Shown here: one piece after another, positions 43,690 to 52,698 of the stretch | How positions within the stretch are numbered: the first letter of the stretch is position 1 | How the letters are laid out: each line of letters begins with the position of its first letter | Position numbers and translations under genes: made by a program | Notes under the pieces: model-generated | Databases searched by the model: none | What the model was told of the DNA's origin: nothing | Seen by the model: only the letters and a program-made list of their open reading frames with translations | DNA from: Afipia carboxidovorans OM5 | GTDB taxonomy: Bacteria > Pseudomonadota > Alphaproteobacteria > Rhizobiales > Xanthobacteraceae | Direction: 5' to 3' | Length of the DNA: 64,000 nucleotides | NCBI RefSeq assembly: GCF_000218565.1 | Contig: NC_015684.1 | Location: 1,426,001 to 1,490,000 of the forward strand

Positions 43690-44415
43690 TCAGGTCAGAA
43701 GTTCGCCGCGTGTAAAGCGGCGGCCATCTTCGGTTGCAGGGCTTGTGAAGAAGGTGGCACTCGGCGCGTTCTCGATCACGCGGCCGCGATTCATGAAGAC
43801 GATATCGCCCGCGAGTCGCCTTGCTTCATGAAGATCGTGCGTCGACATCACGATCTTGATGTTGCGCGCGGCGGCAGATTGCAAAATCTCTTCGATGGAT
43901 TGCGTCGAGATCGGATCGAGTGCGGCAGTCGGCTCGTCGAGGAACAGAATCTCGGGATCTCGCGCGAGTGCCCGCGCAAGCGCGAGCCGCTGCTGTTCAC
44001 CACCCGACAGCTTGCGCGCGGGGCGCGCGCCCAGATTCGGAAGTCCAACCATGTCCAGCAGCCTTTTCGTTTCCTCCGTCCATCGACGGCGGGGCACGCC
44101 AGCGCTCTTCAGCACATAATGGATATTGGCTGCCGCGCTTCGGCGCAACATCACGGGCCGCTGAAACACGAATGCGCGCCGGATCGGCGGCGAATTCTCG
44201 CGCCCGCCCCAGGTGACGCGGCCTATGGTGGGTTGCAGAAGCCCCATTGCCACGCGCAACAGCGTGGTCTTGCCCGAGCCGTTGGGGCCGATGATGATGG
44301 TCGGCGCGCCCGTTGTCAGATGCAGCGACACACCGTCGAGGATGATGGTCTCGCCCGCACGGTAACTGACGTCATGCAACGCAAGCGGCAGATCGGACGG
44401 AGGGCGGCCTGCCAT
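43690..44415 (-). CDS. tupC: Tungstate-type ABC transporter ATP-binding protein (TupC)
   Basis: 241 residues starting at the ATG at 44415, which shares one base with the tupB stop. Walker A is GPNGSGKTT, the signature is LSGGEQQRLALARA and Walker B is ILFLDEPTAALD, then the H-loop STHDLHEARRL. The frame is open upstream inside tupB but that part is not coding for this protein. It powers the importer. Confidence 0.92.
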   Translation of the reverse strand: MAGRPPSDLPLALHDVSYRAGETIILDGVSLHLTTGAPTIIIGPNGSGKTTLLRVAMGLLQPTIGRVTWGGRENSPPIRRAFVFQRPVMLRRSAAANIHYVLKSAGVPRRRWTEETKRLLDMVGLPNLGARPARKLSGGEQQRLALARALARDPEILFLDEPTAALDPISTQSIEEILQSAAARNIKIVMSTHDLHEARRLAGDIVFMNRGRVIENAPSATFFTSPATEDGRRFTRGELLT

Positions 44416-45110
44416 CAGGCACCTGACAGGCGCGCGCTGATGCGCTGCGTGCACCAGGCGAGGGCGTTGATGGTGATGATGATCGAGATCAGCACCAGCC
44501 CGAGCGCGATGGCGCTTGGGAGGTCGCCCTTCGAGGTTTCCAGCGTGATGGTCGTGGTCATGGTGCGGGTGAAGCCGTCGATATTGCCGCCGACGATGAT
44601 AACCGCGCCAACCTCTGCGGCTGCGCGCCCGAACCCGGCAAGGAGCGCGGTGATCAGGCTGAACCGTGCATCCCATAATAATGTGGCAACACGTCTCGGC
44701 GCCGAGACGTTGAGTGCCGTCAGTTCGTCACGATATTCCACCCAGTAGTCCTCGATGGTCTGCCGGGCGAGGGCGGTGATGATGGGCACGATCAGAATGG
44801 TCTGGGCGATGATCATTGCCTGCGGTGTAAACAGGATGCCGAGCGAGCCGAGCGGGCCCGAGCGCGATAGCGCCAGATAGACGACAAGGCCGACGACCAC
44901 GGGCGGGAGGCCCATGAACGCGTTGACGATGACGATGACCAATGAGCGGCCGCGGAAATCGCTTAAAGCGATCAGCGCACCCAACGGAAACCCGATGAGC
45001 GCGGCAATGCCCACCGCCGACAGGCTGACGAACAGCGAGAGCTCAATGATCTGGAGCAACGCCGCGTCGGATGAAATAATGAGGCTGATGGCGGATTCGA
45101 AGTTGGTCAT
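44415..45110 (-). CDS. tupB: Tungstate-type ABC transporter permease (TupB)
   Basis: 231 residues with five or six membrane segments and the inner-membrane EAA-like loop (GRAAAEVGAVIIVGGNIDG). It is the first gene of tupBCA. Its start is only 28 bp from the divergent arsC-like gene and has a poor ribosome-binding site, so its promoter must lie within or beyond that neighbour's 5' end. Confidence 0.9.
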   Translation of the reverse strand: MTNFESAISLIISSDAALLQIIELSLFVSLSAVGIAALIGFPLGALIALSDFRGRSLVIVIVNAFMGLPPVVVGLVVYLALSRSGPLGSLGILFTPQAMIIAQTILIVPIITALARQTIEDYWVEYRDELTALNVSAPRRVATLLWDARFSLITALLAGFGRAAAEVGAVIIVGGNIDGFTRTMTTTITLETSKGDLPSAIALGLVLISIIITINALAWCTQRISARLSGA

Positions 45111-45138
45111 CGGATGTCATCTGCAGGAGGTGCGATAG

Positions 45139-45579
45139 ATGGCCGTAAATCAGGAAGAGGGACAGCGAATGGTCTCCGACATAACATCGTTGCGCCCCAA
45201 GGGCCGTCAGCCGCGCGGGGTCGTGACCCTATATCATAATCCGGATTGCAGCACGTCGCGCCGGGCGCTCGCGTTGATCGAGGCAAGCGGCGAAGTCCCG
45301 GTCGTCATCGAATATCTGAAGACGCCTCCGAGCAGCAGCCGGCTGAAATCTCTCGCACGGGAGATGGGAATTCCGGTGCGCGGGCTTCTGCGCAAAAAGG
45401 AAACGGTCTACGCCGAGCACGATCTCGACGATCCGAAGTGGAGCGACGACGATCTTCTCGGCTTTGTCGTGCAATATCCTCGGCTGTTGGAGCGGCCGAT
45501 CGTGGAAACGCCGAACGGCGCGCGCATTTGCCGGCCGGCGGAACTGGTGCTCGATCTCTTAACCTATATGAACCCGTGA
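45139..45579 (+). CDS. ArsC-family (arsenate reductase-like) protein
   Basis: 146 residues. LYHNPDCSTSRRAL contains the catalytic C37 of the ArsC family, with YLKTPPSSSRLKSLA and RLLERPIVETPNGARICRPAE following, as in glutaredoxin-linked arsenate reductases (R-rich anion site). A 26-residue N-terminal extension precedes it. CAGGAGG at 45124 supports this start; 45169 is the next ATG. No ars operon is nearby. Its place between tungstate uptake and formate dehydrogenase genes hints at another oxyanion or thiol role. Confidence 0.85.
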   Translation: MAVNQEEGQRMVSDITSLRPKGRQPRGVVTLYHNPDCSTSRRALALIEASGEVPVVIEYLKTPPSSSRLKSLAREMGIPVRGLLRKKETVYAEHDLDDPKWSDDDLLGFVVQYPRLLERPIVETPNGARICRPAELVLDLLTYMNP

Positions 45580-45701
45580 ACCTATCTGCGGGCTGAGGCC
45601 GCGGCATTCTGCATCGCAGGGAATGGAAAAGAAGCCTGTTTCTCCCTTGCACGCTGGAAGCGGGAGGAGGTATGGTTTTCCTGTTTTAGAAGGATTCCAA
45701 G

Positions 45702-47414
45702 ATGGCTCATGTGGAGCAGCAAAAAGTCCATCCTTTTGAACACCCTGGCGAGGGTAAGCGTCGGACGAAACCGACGCCAAAAGGGCGGCAGATCGACCCC
45801 CGGGCAAGTGGGGAAATCGAGGAACTGCTCGCGGGCAAATCGCATCGTCGCGACATGCTGATCGAGCACCTGCACCTCATCCAGGACAAGTGGGGGCAGA
45901 TTTCCGCGGCTCACCTTGCGGCCTTGGCGGACGAGATGAAACTCTCGTTTCCTGAGGTCTTCGAGGTCGCGACCTTCTACGCGCATTTCGACGTGGTGAA
46001 GGAAGGCGAGCCGGATATTCCGCCGTTGACGATCCGGGTTTGCGACTCTCTCACCTGCGCGATGCTGGGCGCCGACACGCTCATGAAGGAGTTGCAGAAC
46101 AAGGCCGGGCCGGAAGTGCGCGTTGTTCGCGCGCCGTGCGTCGGGCGCTGCGATCATGCGCCGGTGGCCGAGGTCGGACACAATTTCATCGATGAAGCGA
46201 CACCGGCAAAAGTTCTTGCGGCCGCCGATGAAGGCGACACGCACGCGCATGTGCCGGACTATATCGAGTATGACTCGTATGTCGCTCAGGGCGGCTACGC
46301 GTTGCTGAACAGCCTTCGCTCTGGTCAGACCTCGAAGGAAGATATTCTCAAGGCTCTCGATGGTGCTTCGCTGCGTGGCCTTGGTGGCGCAGGATTCCCG
46401 ACCGGTCGCAAGTGGCGCGCGGTGATGGGCGAGCCCGGGCCGCGGCTGATGGCCGTCAACGGCGACGAGGGTGAGCCCGGCACGTTCAAGGATCGTTTCT
46501 ATCTCGAAACCGACCCGCATCGTTTCCTCGAAGGCATGCTGATCGGCGCGCACATCGTCGATGCCGGCGAGGTCTACATCTATCTGCGTGACGAATATCC
46601 GGCGTCGCGCGAAATTCTTGCGCGGGAAATTGCCAAGCTGCCGCCCGGTGGTCCCACGCTGCATCTGCGGCGGGGCGCGGGTGCCTACATCTGCGGCGAG
46701 GAATCGTCGCTGCTGGAAAGCATCGAAGGCAAGCGGGGCCTCCCGCGTCACAAGCCGCCGTATCCGTTCCAGGTCGGTCTGTTCGGCCTGCCGACTCTGA
46801 TCAATAACGTCGAAACGCTTTGGTGGGTGCGCGACATCGTCCAGAAGGGCGGCGATTGGTGGCAGTCTCATGGCCGCAATGAGCGGCATGGCCTGCGCAG
46901 CTATTCCGTCTCGGGCCGCGTGAAGAATCCGGGCGTGAAGCTTGCGCCAGCCGGCGTGACCATCAAGGAATTGATCGAAGAATTCTGCGATGGCATGGCC
47001 GACGGCCATCAGTTCCGTGCGTATCTGCCGGGTGGTGCATCGGGTGGCATTCTGCCAGCGTCGATGAACGACATTCCGCTCGATTTCGGAACGCTTGAGA
47101 AATATGGCTGCTTCATCGGCTCTGCAGCGGTCGTGGTGCTGTCCGACAAGGACGACATCAAGGGTGCTGCACTCAATCTGATGAAGTTCTTCGAGGATGA
47201 GAGCTGCGGGCAGTGCACGCCGTGCCGCATCGGAACTCAGAAGGCCGCTGCATTGATGGAGTCACACGTCTGGAACCGTGACCTGCTCATGGAATTGAGC
47301 CAGACGATGCGCGACGCCTCGATTTGCGGCCTCGGTCAGGCAGCCTCGAATCCGCTGACATCGGTCATTAGATATTTCCCAGACGAGTTTGCGCCTCGGG
47401 AGGCAGCAGAATGA
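45702..47414 (+). CDS. NAD-dependent formate dehydrogenase beta subunit (fused FdsG-FdsB type)
   Basis: 570 residues. Residues about 40-190 are a NuoE-like thioredoxin-fold domain with [2Fe-2S] cysteines (VCDSLTCAMLG, APCVGRCDHAP). Residues about 200-560 are NuoF-like: GLGGAGFPTGRKW (FMN), NGDEGEPGTFKDR, GAGAYICGEESSLLES (NADH) and ESCGQCTPCRIGT...ICGLG for a [4Fe-4S] cluster. The fusion and length match the FDH1 beta subunit of Methylobacterium, whose enzyme uses tungsten. It passes formate electrons to NAD. The fdhA gene starts inside its stop codon. Confidence 0.93.
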   Translation: MAHVEQQKVHPFEHPGEGKRRTKPTPKGRQIDPRASGEIEELLAGKSHRRDMLIEHLHLIQDKWGQISAAHLAALADEMKLSFPEVFEVATFYAHFDVVKEGEPDIPPLTIRVCDSLTCAMLGADTLMKELQNKAGPEVRVVRAPCVGRCDHAPVAEVGHNFIDEATPAKVLAAADEGDTHAHVPDYIEYDSYVAQGGYALLNSLRSGQTSKEDILKALDGASLRGLGGAGFPTGRKWRAVMGEPGPRLMAVNGDEGEPGTFKDRFYLETDPHRFLEGMLIGAHIVDAGEVYIYLRDEYPASREILAREIAKLPPGGPTLHLRRGAGAYICGEESSLLESIEGKRGLPRHKPPYPFQVGLFGLPTLINNVETLWWVRDIVQKGGDWWQSHGRNERHGLRSYSVSGRVKNPGVKLAPAGVTIKELIEEFCDGMADGHQFRAYLPGGASGGILPASMNDIPLDFGTLEKYGCFIGSAAVVVLSDKDDIKGAALNLMKFFEDESCGQCTPCRIGTQKAAALMESHVWNRDLLMELSQTMRDASICGLGQAASNPLTSVIRYFPDEFAPREAAE

Positions 47415-50182
47415 ACAAGATTCAGTTCGAGCTTGATGGCCGTCAGGTCGAAGCCGCTCCGGGCGAGACGATCTGGCAGGTCGCCAAGCGAGAAGGCGTC
47501 GAGATCCCGCACCTGTGCTATTCGCCGGAGCCGGATTATCGCGCCGACGGCAATTGCCGTGCCTGTATGGTCGAGATCGAAGGTGAGCGCGTGCTGGCGG
47601 CGTCCTGCATGCGCATGCCGGCTGTCGGCATGAAGGTGAAGTCCGCGAGCGAGCGCGCCGCATCGGCCCGCAAAATGGTGATCGAGCTTCTCGTTGCCGA
47701 TCAGCCCGAGCGCACGACGTCGCACGATCCGGATTCGAAGTTTTGGCAGTGGGCCGATCGCGTTGAAGTCGCGGAGAGCCGCTTTCCGAAGGCGGAGCGC
47801 TGGACCGGCGACTACAGCCACCCGGCGATGAGCGTCAATCTCGATGCCTGCATCCAGTGCGGCCTGTGCGTGCGTGCCTGCCGCGAAGTGCAGGTGAACG
47901 ACGTTATCGGCATGGCGTATCGCAACCACGGCGCGAAGGTCGTGTTCGACTTCGATGATCCGATGGGCGAGTCCACCTGCGTTGCTTGCGGTGAATGCGT
48001 GCAGGCGTGCCCGACCGGTGCGTTGATGCCGGCCTCGCTGCTCGACGAACAGCACTTCACCCGCACGGTCTATGCCGACCGCAAGGTCGACTCGCTGTGT
48101 CCGTTCTGCGGCGTCGGCTGTCAGGTCACCTATCACGTCAAGGACGAGAAGATCGTCTACGCCGAGGGCCGCGATGGCCCGGCGAACCATAACCGCCTGT
48201 GCGTCAAGGGCCGTTTTGGTTACGACTACATCCACCATCCGCATCGCCTCACCAAACCGCTGATCCGGTTGCCGAACGCGAAGAAGAGCGCGATGGATCA
48301 GGTCGATCCGGCCAATCCCTTCACGCACTTCCGTGAAGCGACGTGGGAGGAGGCGCTCGACGTCGCCGCCAAGGGACTTGTGAAGATTCGCGACGAGAAG
48401 GGTCCGAAAGCGCTCGCGGGTTTCGGCTCCGCCAAGGGCTCGAACGAAGAGGCGTATCTGTTCCAGAAACTGGTGCGTACGGGCTTTGGCTCCAACAACG
48501 TCGACCACTGCACGCGGCTTTGCCACGCATCGTCCGTCGCAGCGTTGATGGAGGGTGTGAACTCGGGCGCGGTGTCGGCACCGTTCTCGGCAGCACTCGA
48601 TGCTGAAGTCATTATCATCATCGGTGCGAACCCGACTGCGAACCATCCCGTCGCTGCGACCTTCTTCAAGAACGCGGTGAAGAAGAATGGCGCCAAGCTC
48701 ATCGTCATGGACCCGCGCAAGCAGCCGCTGTCGCGGCTTGCCTATAAGCACCTGCAGTTCAAGCCGGGCGCCGACGTGGCGATGCTGAACGGCATGCTGC
48801 ACACGATCATCACCGAAGACCTGACCGACAAGCAGTACATCGCCGGCTACACCGAGGGCTTCGAGGAACTCAAGGAGAAGATCAAGGAGTTCCCGCCGGA
48901 GAAGATGGAGAAGATCTGCGGCGTTCCGGCCGAGACCCTCAAGGAGGTTGCGCGGCTTTATGCCAAGGCGAAATCGTCCATCATCTTCTGGGGCATGGGC
49001 ATTAGCCAGCACGTTCACGGCACCGACAACTCGCGATGCCTGATCGCGCTTGCGCTGGTGACCGGCCAGATCGGCCGACCGGGCACGGGCCTTCACCCGT
49101 TACGCGGCCAGAACAACGTGCAGGGCGCCTCCGACGCCGGCCTGATCCCGATGCTGCTGCCGGACTACCAGCCGGTCGGCCGCACCGATCTGCGCACGCC
49201 GTTCGAGGAAGTCTGGCGCAAGGAAATCGATCCGGTACCAGGACTGACCGTGGTCGAGATCATGGATGCGATCCATGCAGGCACGATCAATGGTATGTAT
49301 ATCGAGGGCGAAAACCCGGCGATGTCGGACCCCGACCTGCAGCATGCGCGCGAGGCGCTCGCCAAGCTCGATCACCTCGTGGTGCAGGATCTGTTCGTGA
49401 CCGAAACGGCATTCCATGCCGACGTGATCCTGCCGGCCTCCGCGTTTGCCGAGAAGGTCGGCACTTTCACCAATACCGACCGCCGCGTGCAGATGTCGCG
49501 TCAGGTGCTGAACCCGCCGGGCGATGCACGTCAGGACATCTGGATCATTCAGCAGATTGCCAACCGCATGGGTTGCGGCTGGACCTATGAAAGCGTCAGT
49601 GATGTTTACACCGAGATGGCGAGCCTGATGCCGTCGCTGGATAACATCTCCTGGGAGCGTGTTGACCGCGAAGGCGCGGTCACCTATCCGGCGGACGATC
49701 CGCAGAAGCCCGGCAACGAGATCATCTTCACCACCGGCTTCCCGACCGCGAGCGGCCGCGCGAAGATCGTGCCTGCGCACGTCACGCCGCCGGATGAAGT
49801 TCCGGACGAGAATTATCCGATGGTGCTTTCCACCGGGCGCATTCTCGAGCACTGGCACACGGGTTCGATGACCCGCCGTGCCGGGGTGCTGGATAGCATC
49901 GAGCCGGAAGCAACTGCGCTGATGTCGCCGCGGGACATGCGTCGCCTCAATATTGGGCCGGGCGATTTCATCCGGCTGGAGACTCGCCGCGGTGCTATCG
50001 AGGTGAAGGCGCGTTCCGACCGCGACGTGCCGGAGAACATGGTGTTCATGCCGTTCTGTTACGCGGAAGCGGCGGCGAACCTGCTCACCAACCCCGCGCT
50101 CGACCCGTTCGGAAAGATTCCCGAATTCAAGTTCTGCGCGGCGCGCGTTGAAAAGGCGGAGCTTCGCAGCGCGGCTGAATAA
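47411..50182 (+). CDS. NAD-dependent formate dehydrogenase alpha (catalytic Mo/W) subunit
   Basis: 923 residues. An N-terminal NuoG-like [2Fe-2S] domain (CYSPEPDYRADGNCRACM) is followed by His/Cys and [4Fe-4S] clusters (CIQCGLCVRAC, CVACGECVQACP). The formate dehydrogenase catalytic part starts at CPFCGVGC; the metal-binding residue is C371 in TRLCHASS (cysteine, not selenocysteine). GQNNVQGASDAG and the C-terminal molybdopterin dinucleotide-binding domain are present. It oxidises formate to CO2 in the cytoplasm. A tungstate-type transporter lies just upstream. FdhD- and FdsD-type genes are not seen nearby. Confidence 0.94.
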   Translation: MNKIQFELDGRQVEAAPGETIWQVAKREGVEIPHLCYSPEPDYRADGNCRACMVEIEGERVLAASCMRMPAVGMKVKSASERAASARKMVIELLVADQPERTTSHDPDSKFWQWADRVEVAESRFPKAERWTGDYSHPAMSVNLDACIQCGLCVRACREVQVNDVIGMAYRNHGAKVVFDFDDPMGESTCVACGECVQACPTGALMPASLLDEQHFTRTVYADRKVDSLCPFCGVGCQVTYHVKDEKIVYAEGRDGPANHNRLCVKGRFGYDYIHHPHRLTKPLIRLPNAKKSAMDQVDPANPFTHFREATWEEALDVAAKGLVKIRDEKGPKALAGFGSAKGSNEEAYLFQKLVRTGFGSNNVDHCTRLCHASSVAALMEGVNSGAVSAPFSAALDAEVIIIIGANPTANHPVAATFFKNAVKKNGAKLIVMDPRKQPLSRLAYKHLQFKPGADVAMLNGMLHTIITEDLTDKQYIAGYTEGFEELKEKIKEFPPEKMEKICGVPAETLKEVARLYAKAKSSIIFWGMGISQHVHGTDNSRCLIALALVTGQIGRPGTGLHPLRGQNNVQGASDAGLIPMLLPDYQPVGRTDLRTPFEEVWRKEIDPVPGLTVVEIMDAIHAGTINGMYIEGENPAMSDPDLQHAREALAKLDHLVVQDLFVTETAFHADVILPASAFAEKVGTFTNTDRRVQMSRQVLNPPGDARQDIWIIQQIANRMGCGWTYESVSDVYTEMASLMPSLDNISWERVDREGAVTYPADDPQKPGNEIIFTTGFPTASGRAKIVPAHVTPPDEVPDENYPMVLSTGRILEHWHTGSMTRRAGVLDSIEPEATALMSPRDMRRLNIGPGDFIRLETRRGAIEVKARSDRDVPENMVFMPFCYAEAAANLLTNPALDPFGKIPEFKFCAARVEKAELRSAAE

Positions 50183-50206
50183 GCCTCGCGCAAGCAATGG
50201 AACTTT

Positions 50207-50242
50207 AAAGCTGCGGCAGCGTTGTTCTGCCGCAGCTTTTTA
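50207..50242 (+). terminator. Intrinsic terminator after the formate dehydrogenase operon
   Basis: Stem AAAGCTGCGGCAG / CTGCCGCAGCTTT, loop CGTTGTT, followed by TT-A-TTTTT, 25 bp after the fdhA stop. Confidence 0.92.
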
Positions 50243-50268
50243 TTTTTCCATAACGATCGAGGTTAGCC

Positions 50269-50478
50269 ATGGACGACGTGATCGACAGGGTCATGACGAC
50301 ATTTGCCATGATGCGTAATGTGGACAATGCCGATCTTGAGGCTTCACGCATTAAGCTTGCGAGCTATATCGACGGACTCGCCTCCGAGGGTCAGCACGAC
50401 CAGCAGCGCCTTGCGGTGAAGGGCCTTGCCTATATGCGGGAGTTGCATGAGGGCTCGCCCGAGCATCACCATCGTTGA
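50269..50478 (+). CDS. Small protein of unknown function after formate dehydrogenase
   Basis: 69 residues, mostly helical, no signal or membrane segment: MDDVIDRVMTTFAMMRNVDN then KLASYIDGLASEGQHDQQRL, ending in a His-rich tail (EHHHR). It is separated from fdhA by a terminator, so it has its own promoter or lives on read-through. It does not look like the small FdsD subunit. Good codon use and a clean ATG argue it is real. Confidence 0.6.
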   Translation: MDDVIDRVMTTFAMMRNVDNADLEASRIKLASYIDGLASEGQHDQQRLAVKGLAYMRELHEGSPEHHHR

Positions 50479-50823
50479 GGACACCCGCGAGACACTGAAA
50501 GCGCTCCCCCGAGTTTGAAATGCTGAGCGCTCCACTGGGAAGTAAAAAAGCGACCCGCATGCCGGAGCGGCGGCCTCTGTGTGCGGGCGCATTGTCATTC
50601 TCAGCGACGGTCAAAGCGCCGCACCCGAACAGCCAATCTGCGTCTCCATTCCCGGTTGCCTCAGCGCCTGTGCCAAGCCCGCAATTGCGGGGTTGGAGAG
50701 GGGGCGCCGAATCGCCGAAAAGCCGGTCGTGGGCCGGGTGCCGGCCTTCGAGGACTCGCCAGATGGCATCAGGGTGCCATATTTGGGTGGTGGTTACCCC
50801 GCACGGCGGGGAATGGGAGTTGA
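50479..50823. other. Non-coding stretch
   Basis: 345 bases without a supported gene. Long frames crossing it (for example 50520-51140) are out of frame with the real gene at 50824 and have no family character. It ends with GGGAG before the GTG start of the next gene. No repeat or operator recognised. Confidence 0.5.
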
Positions 50824-51414
50824 GTGGTGCGGCCCTGGGCCACCTACATTGCGATGGCGGCTTTGGCCGGAGCAGCGGCGGCAGTCGCCGTCATTGCTCT
50901 GACCGATGGCCCGTTATGGCCGGGCGAGGTGAGGGAGACCCCGCAGCCGGTGTCGGAGCTGAAGACCGATTCCGAGCCGCTTCCGCTGCGCTCCAACGCG
51001 GACTCCAAGGGCGATCGGTTGCCCCAACTTGCCGATGTGAGCCCCAGCATGACGTTGGAGACGGCACGGCATTTCATGTCGGCCCCGGTCGTGGCGCCTG
51101 CTCAGCCGCCAGTCCGCGCGACGAATGCGCTTCTCGATGACAAGCAGATCGCTGCGCTCAAAGCGCGGCTGAGGCTCACCACTGCACAGGAGAAGTACTG
51201 GCCGCCGGTCGAAAGCGCGCTACGCGAACTGATCTCGGCGATGCATGTCAGCCGCCGCCAGCCCTCGTCGTTCGATGCCGATCATGAGGCGGTGAAGCGC
51301 CTGATGGCGGCAGCAGGGCCGTTCCTCGCCCAACTGCGCGCCGACCAGAAAGGCCAGATCCAGTCGCTGATGCGGATGGCAGGGCTCGGCACCGAACTGC
51401 CGGGCGCGAATTGA
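50824..51414 (+). CDS. Membrane-anchored protein with an LTxxQ-like segment, function unknown
   Basis: 196 residues starting at GTG with GGGAG upstream. One N-terminal membrane segment or uncleaved signal (YIAMAALAGAAAAVAVIAL), a disordered Pro/Ser-rich part to about residue 95, then a helical domain with ALKARLRLTTAQEKYWPPVE, similar to the LTxxQ-type periplasmic helices of Spy-like proteins. Likely exposed in the periplasm. It is convergent with the amidohydrolase gene (10 bp). Confidence 0.75.
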   Translation: MVRPWATYIAMAALAGAAAAVAVIALTDGPLWPGEVRETPQPVSELKTDSEPLPLRSNADSKGDRLPQLADVSPSMTLETARHFMSAPVVAPAQPPVRATNALLDDKQIAALKARLRLTTAQEKYWPPVESALRELISAMHVSRRQPSSFDADHEAVKRLMAAAGPFLAQLRADQKGQIQSLMRMAGLGTELPGAN

Positions 51415-51424
51415 TCGCGCACCG

Positions 51425-52678
51425 CTAGCCGGGCTTCCGTTCGCCCGCGACGCCCGCAAGCTTGAGCACGGTGTGAAGCAGCACGTTCGCGCCGGCGGCG
51501 CAATCGGTTTCCTTCGCATCTTCGAGTTCGTTGTGGCTGATGCCGTCTTTGCACGGCACGAAGATCATCGCCGTCGGTACCGCCATGCTGAGGTTGCAGG
51601 CATCGTGGATCGCACCCGAGGTGATGCGCCGGCTGGCATAACCAAGTTTGCTGCTCGCCTGTGCGACGGCCTCGACATAGTCCGCGTTGAAGATGGTCGG
51701 CTCCTTGCGCCAGATCGGAATGAGTTCGATCCCGACACCGCGGCGTGCGGCAATCTCGGCCACCGCCGCCTTGAATGCTTTATCCATCTTGTCCAGTGCC
51801 TCTGTAAGGAGACTCCGGGCATCGATGGTGAAAGTGATATCGCCCGGCACGACATTGCGGGACGCATTCTCGATTTTTATCTCGCCGATGGTCGCAACCG
51901 CTTTATGTGTGATGGCTGCCTGTTCGACCGCGAGCGCCAGTTCGGAGAGGGCAAGCAGTGCGTCATGCCGTAGCGCCATCGGGGTGGCGCCGGCGTGGCT
52001 CGCGAAACCGGTGATCGTGCCGTCGTACCAGACGATGCCCTGACCGCCCTCGACAACGCCGATGGTTTTGTTCTCGGCTTCGAGAATGGGGCCTTGCTCG
52101 ATATGCAACTCGACAAAGCCTCCGAGCTTTCGCGCGCCCATCGCCTCATTGCCACGGTAGCCAATGCTCTCGAGTGCCGCAGCGACGCTCACGCCATCGA
52201 CATCACGACGGCCGAGTATGTTTTCGGCGGTGTATTCGCCGACATAGGCGGCTGAACCCATCGTCGCGGGTGCGAACCGGGAGCCTTCCTCGTTGGTCCA
52301 GTTGATAATGCAGAGCGGCGCTTCAGTGACGATCCCGGCATCGTTCAGCGTACGGATCACCTCAAGTGCCGCGAGCGTGCCGAGGACACCGTCATACTTG
52401 CCGCCTGTCGGCTGGGTGTCGAGATGCGAACCGAACCCGATGGGCGGACGATTGTTGTCGCGGCCCGGCCGCAGCGCATACATGTCACCAAGCTCGTCGA
52501 CGTGCACCTCACAACCCGCAGCAAGACAGGCTTCGCGAAACCAGTCGCGAACCTTTTTGTCTTCCTCGCTCAGGGTGAGACGTTTGACGCCGCCCTTGGG
52601 AGTGGCGCCAAACTTCGCAGTGTCGTGAATGTCACGCCATAGCCGCCCGGAATCGATCTGCAGATTGCTTGATGCCAT
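51425..52678 (-). CDS. M20-family amidohydrolase (hydantoinase/carbamoylase type)
   Basis: 417 residues from the ATG at 52678 (GGAG upstream). Metal-site residues of the N-carbamoyl-amino-acid hydrolase/allantoate amidohydrolase group are visible: H85 and D87 in GSHLDTQP, D96 in GKYDG, E130/E131 in NWTNEEGSRF, and the later GAIHDACNLS. It would cleave an N-carbamoyl or ureido compound. It is the last gene of the minus-strand catabolic operon. It may release an amino acid for the aldolase and aminotransferases nearby; the real substrate is unknown. Confidence 0.88.
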   Translation of the reverse strand: MASSNLQIDSGRLWRDIHDTAKFGATPKGGVKRLTLSEEDKKVRDWFREACLAAGCEVHVDELGDMYALRPGRDNNRPPIGFGSHLDTQPTGGKYDGVLGTLAALEVIRTLNDAGIVTEAPLCIINWTNEEGSRFAPATMGSAAYVGEYTAENILGRRDVDGVSVAAALESIGYRGNEAMGARKLGGFVELHIEQGPILEAENKTIGVVEGGQGIVWYDGTITGFASHAGATPMALRHDALLALSELALAVEQAAITHKAVATIGEIKIENASRNVVPGDITFTIDARSLLTEALDKMDKAFKAAVAEIAARRGVGIELIPIWRKEPTIFNADYVEAVAQASSKLGYASRRITSGAIHDACNLSMAVPTAMIFVPCKDGISHNELEDAKETDCAAGANVLLHTVLKLAGVAGERKPG

Positions 52679-52698
52679 CGAAATACTCCGGCTGGCTG

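Noticed and set aside
50269..50478. Small gene after fdhA as the FdsD subunit of formate dehydrogenase
   Set aside because: The sequence does not resemble FdsD as I know it, and a strong terminator separates it from fdhA.
50520..51140. 206-codon plus-strand frame overlapping the gene at 50824
   Set aside because: It is out of frame with the better-supported membrane-anchored protein, and its translation lacks any structure such as a signal or helix pattern.
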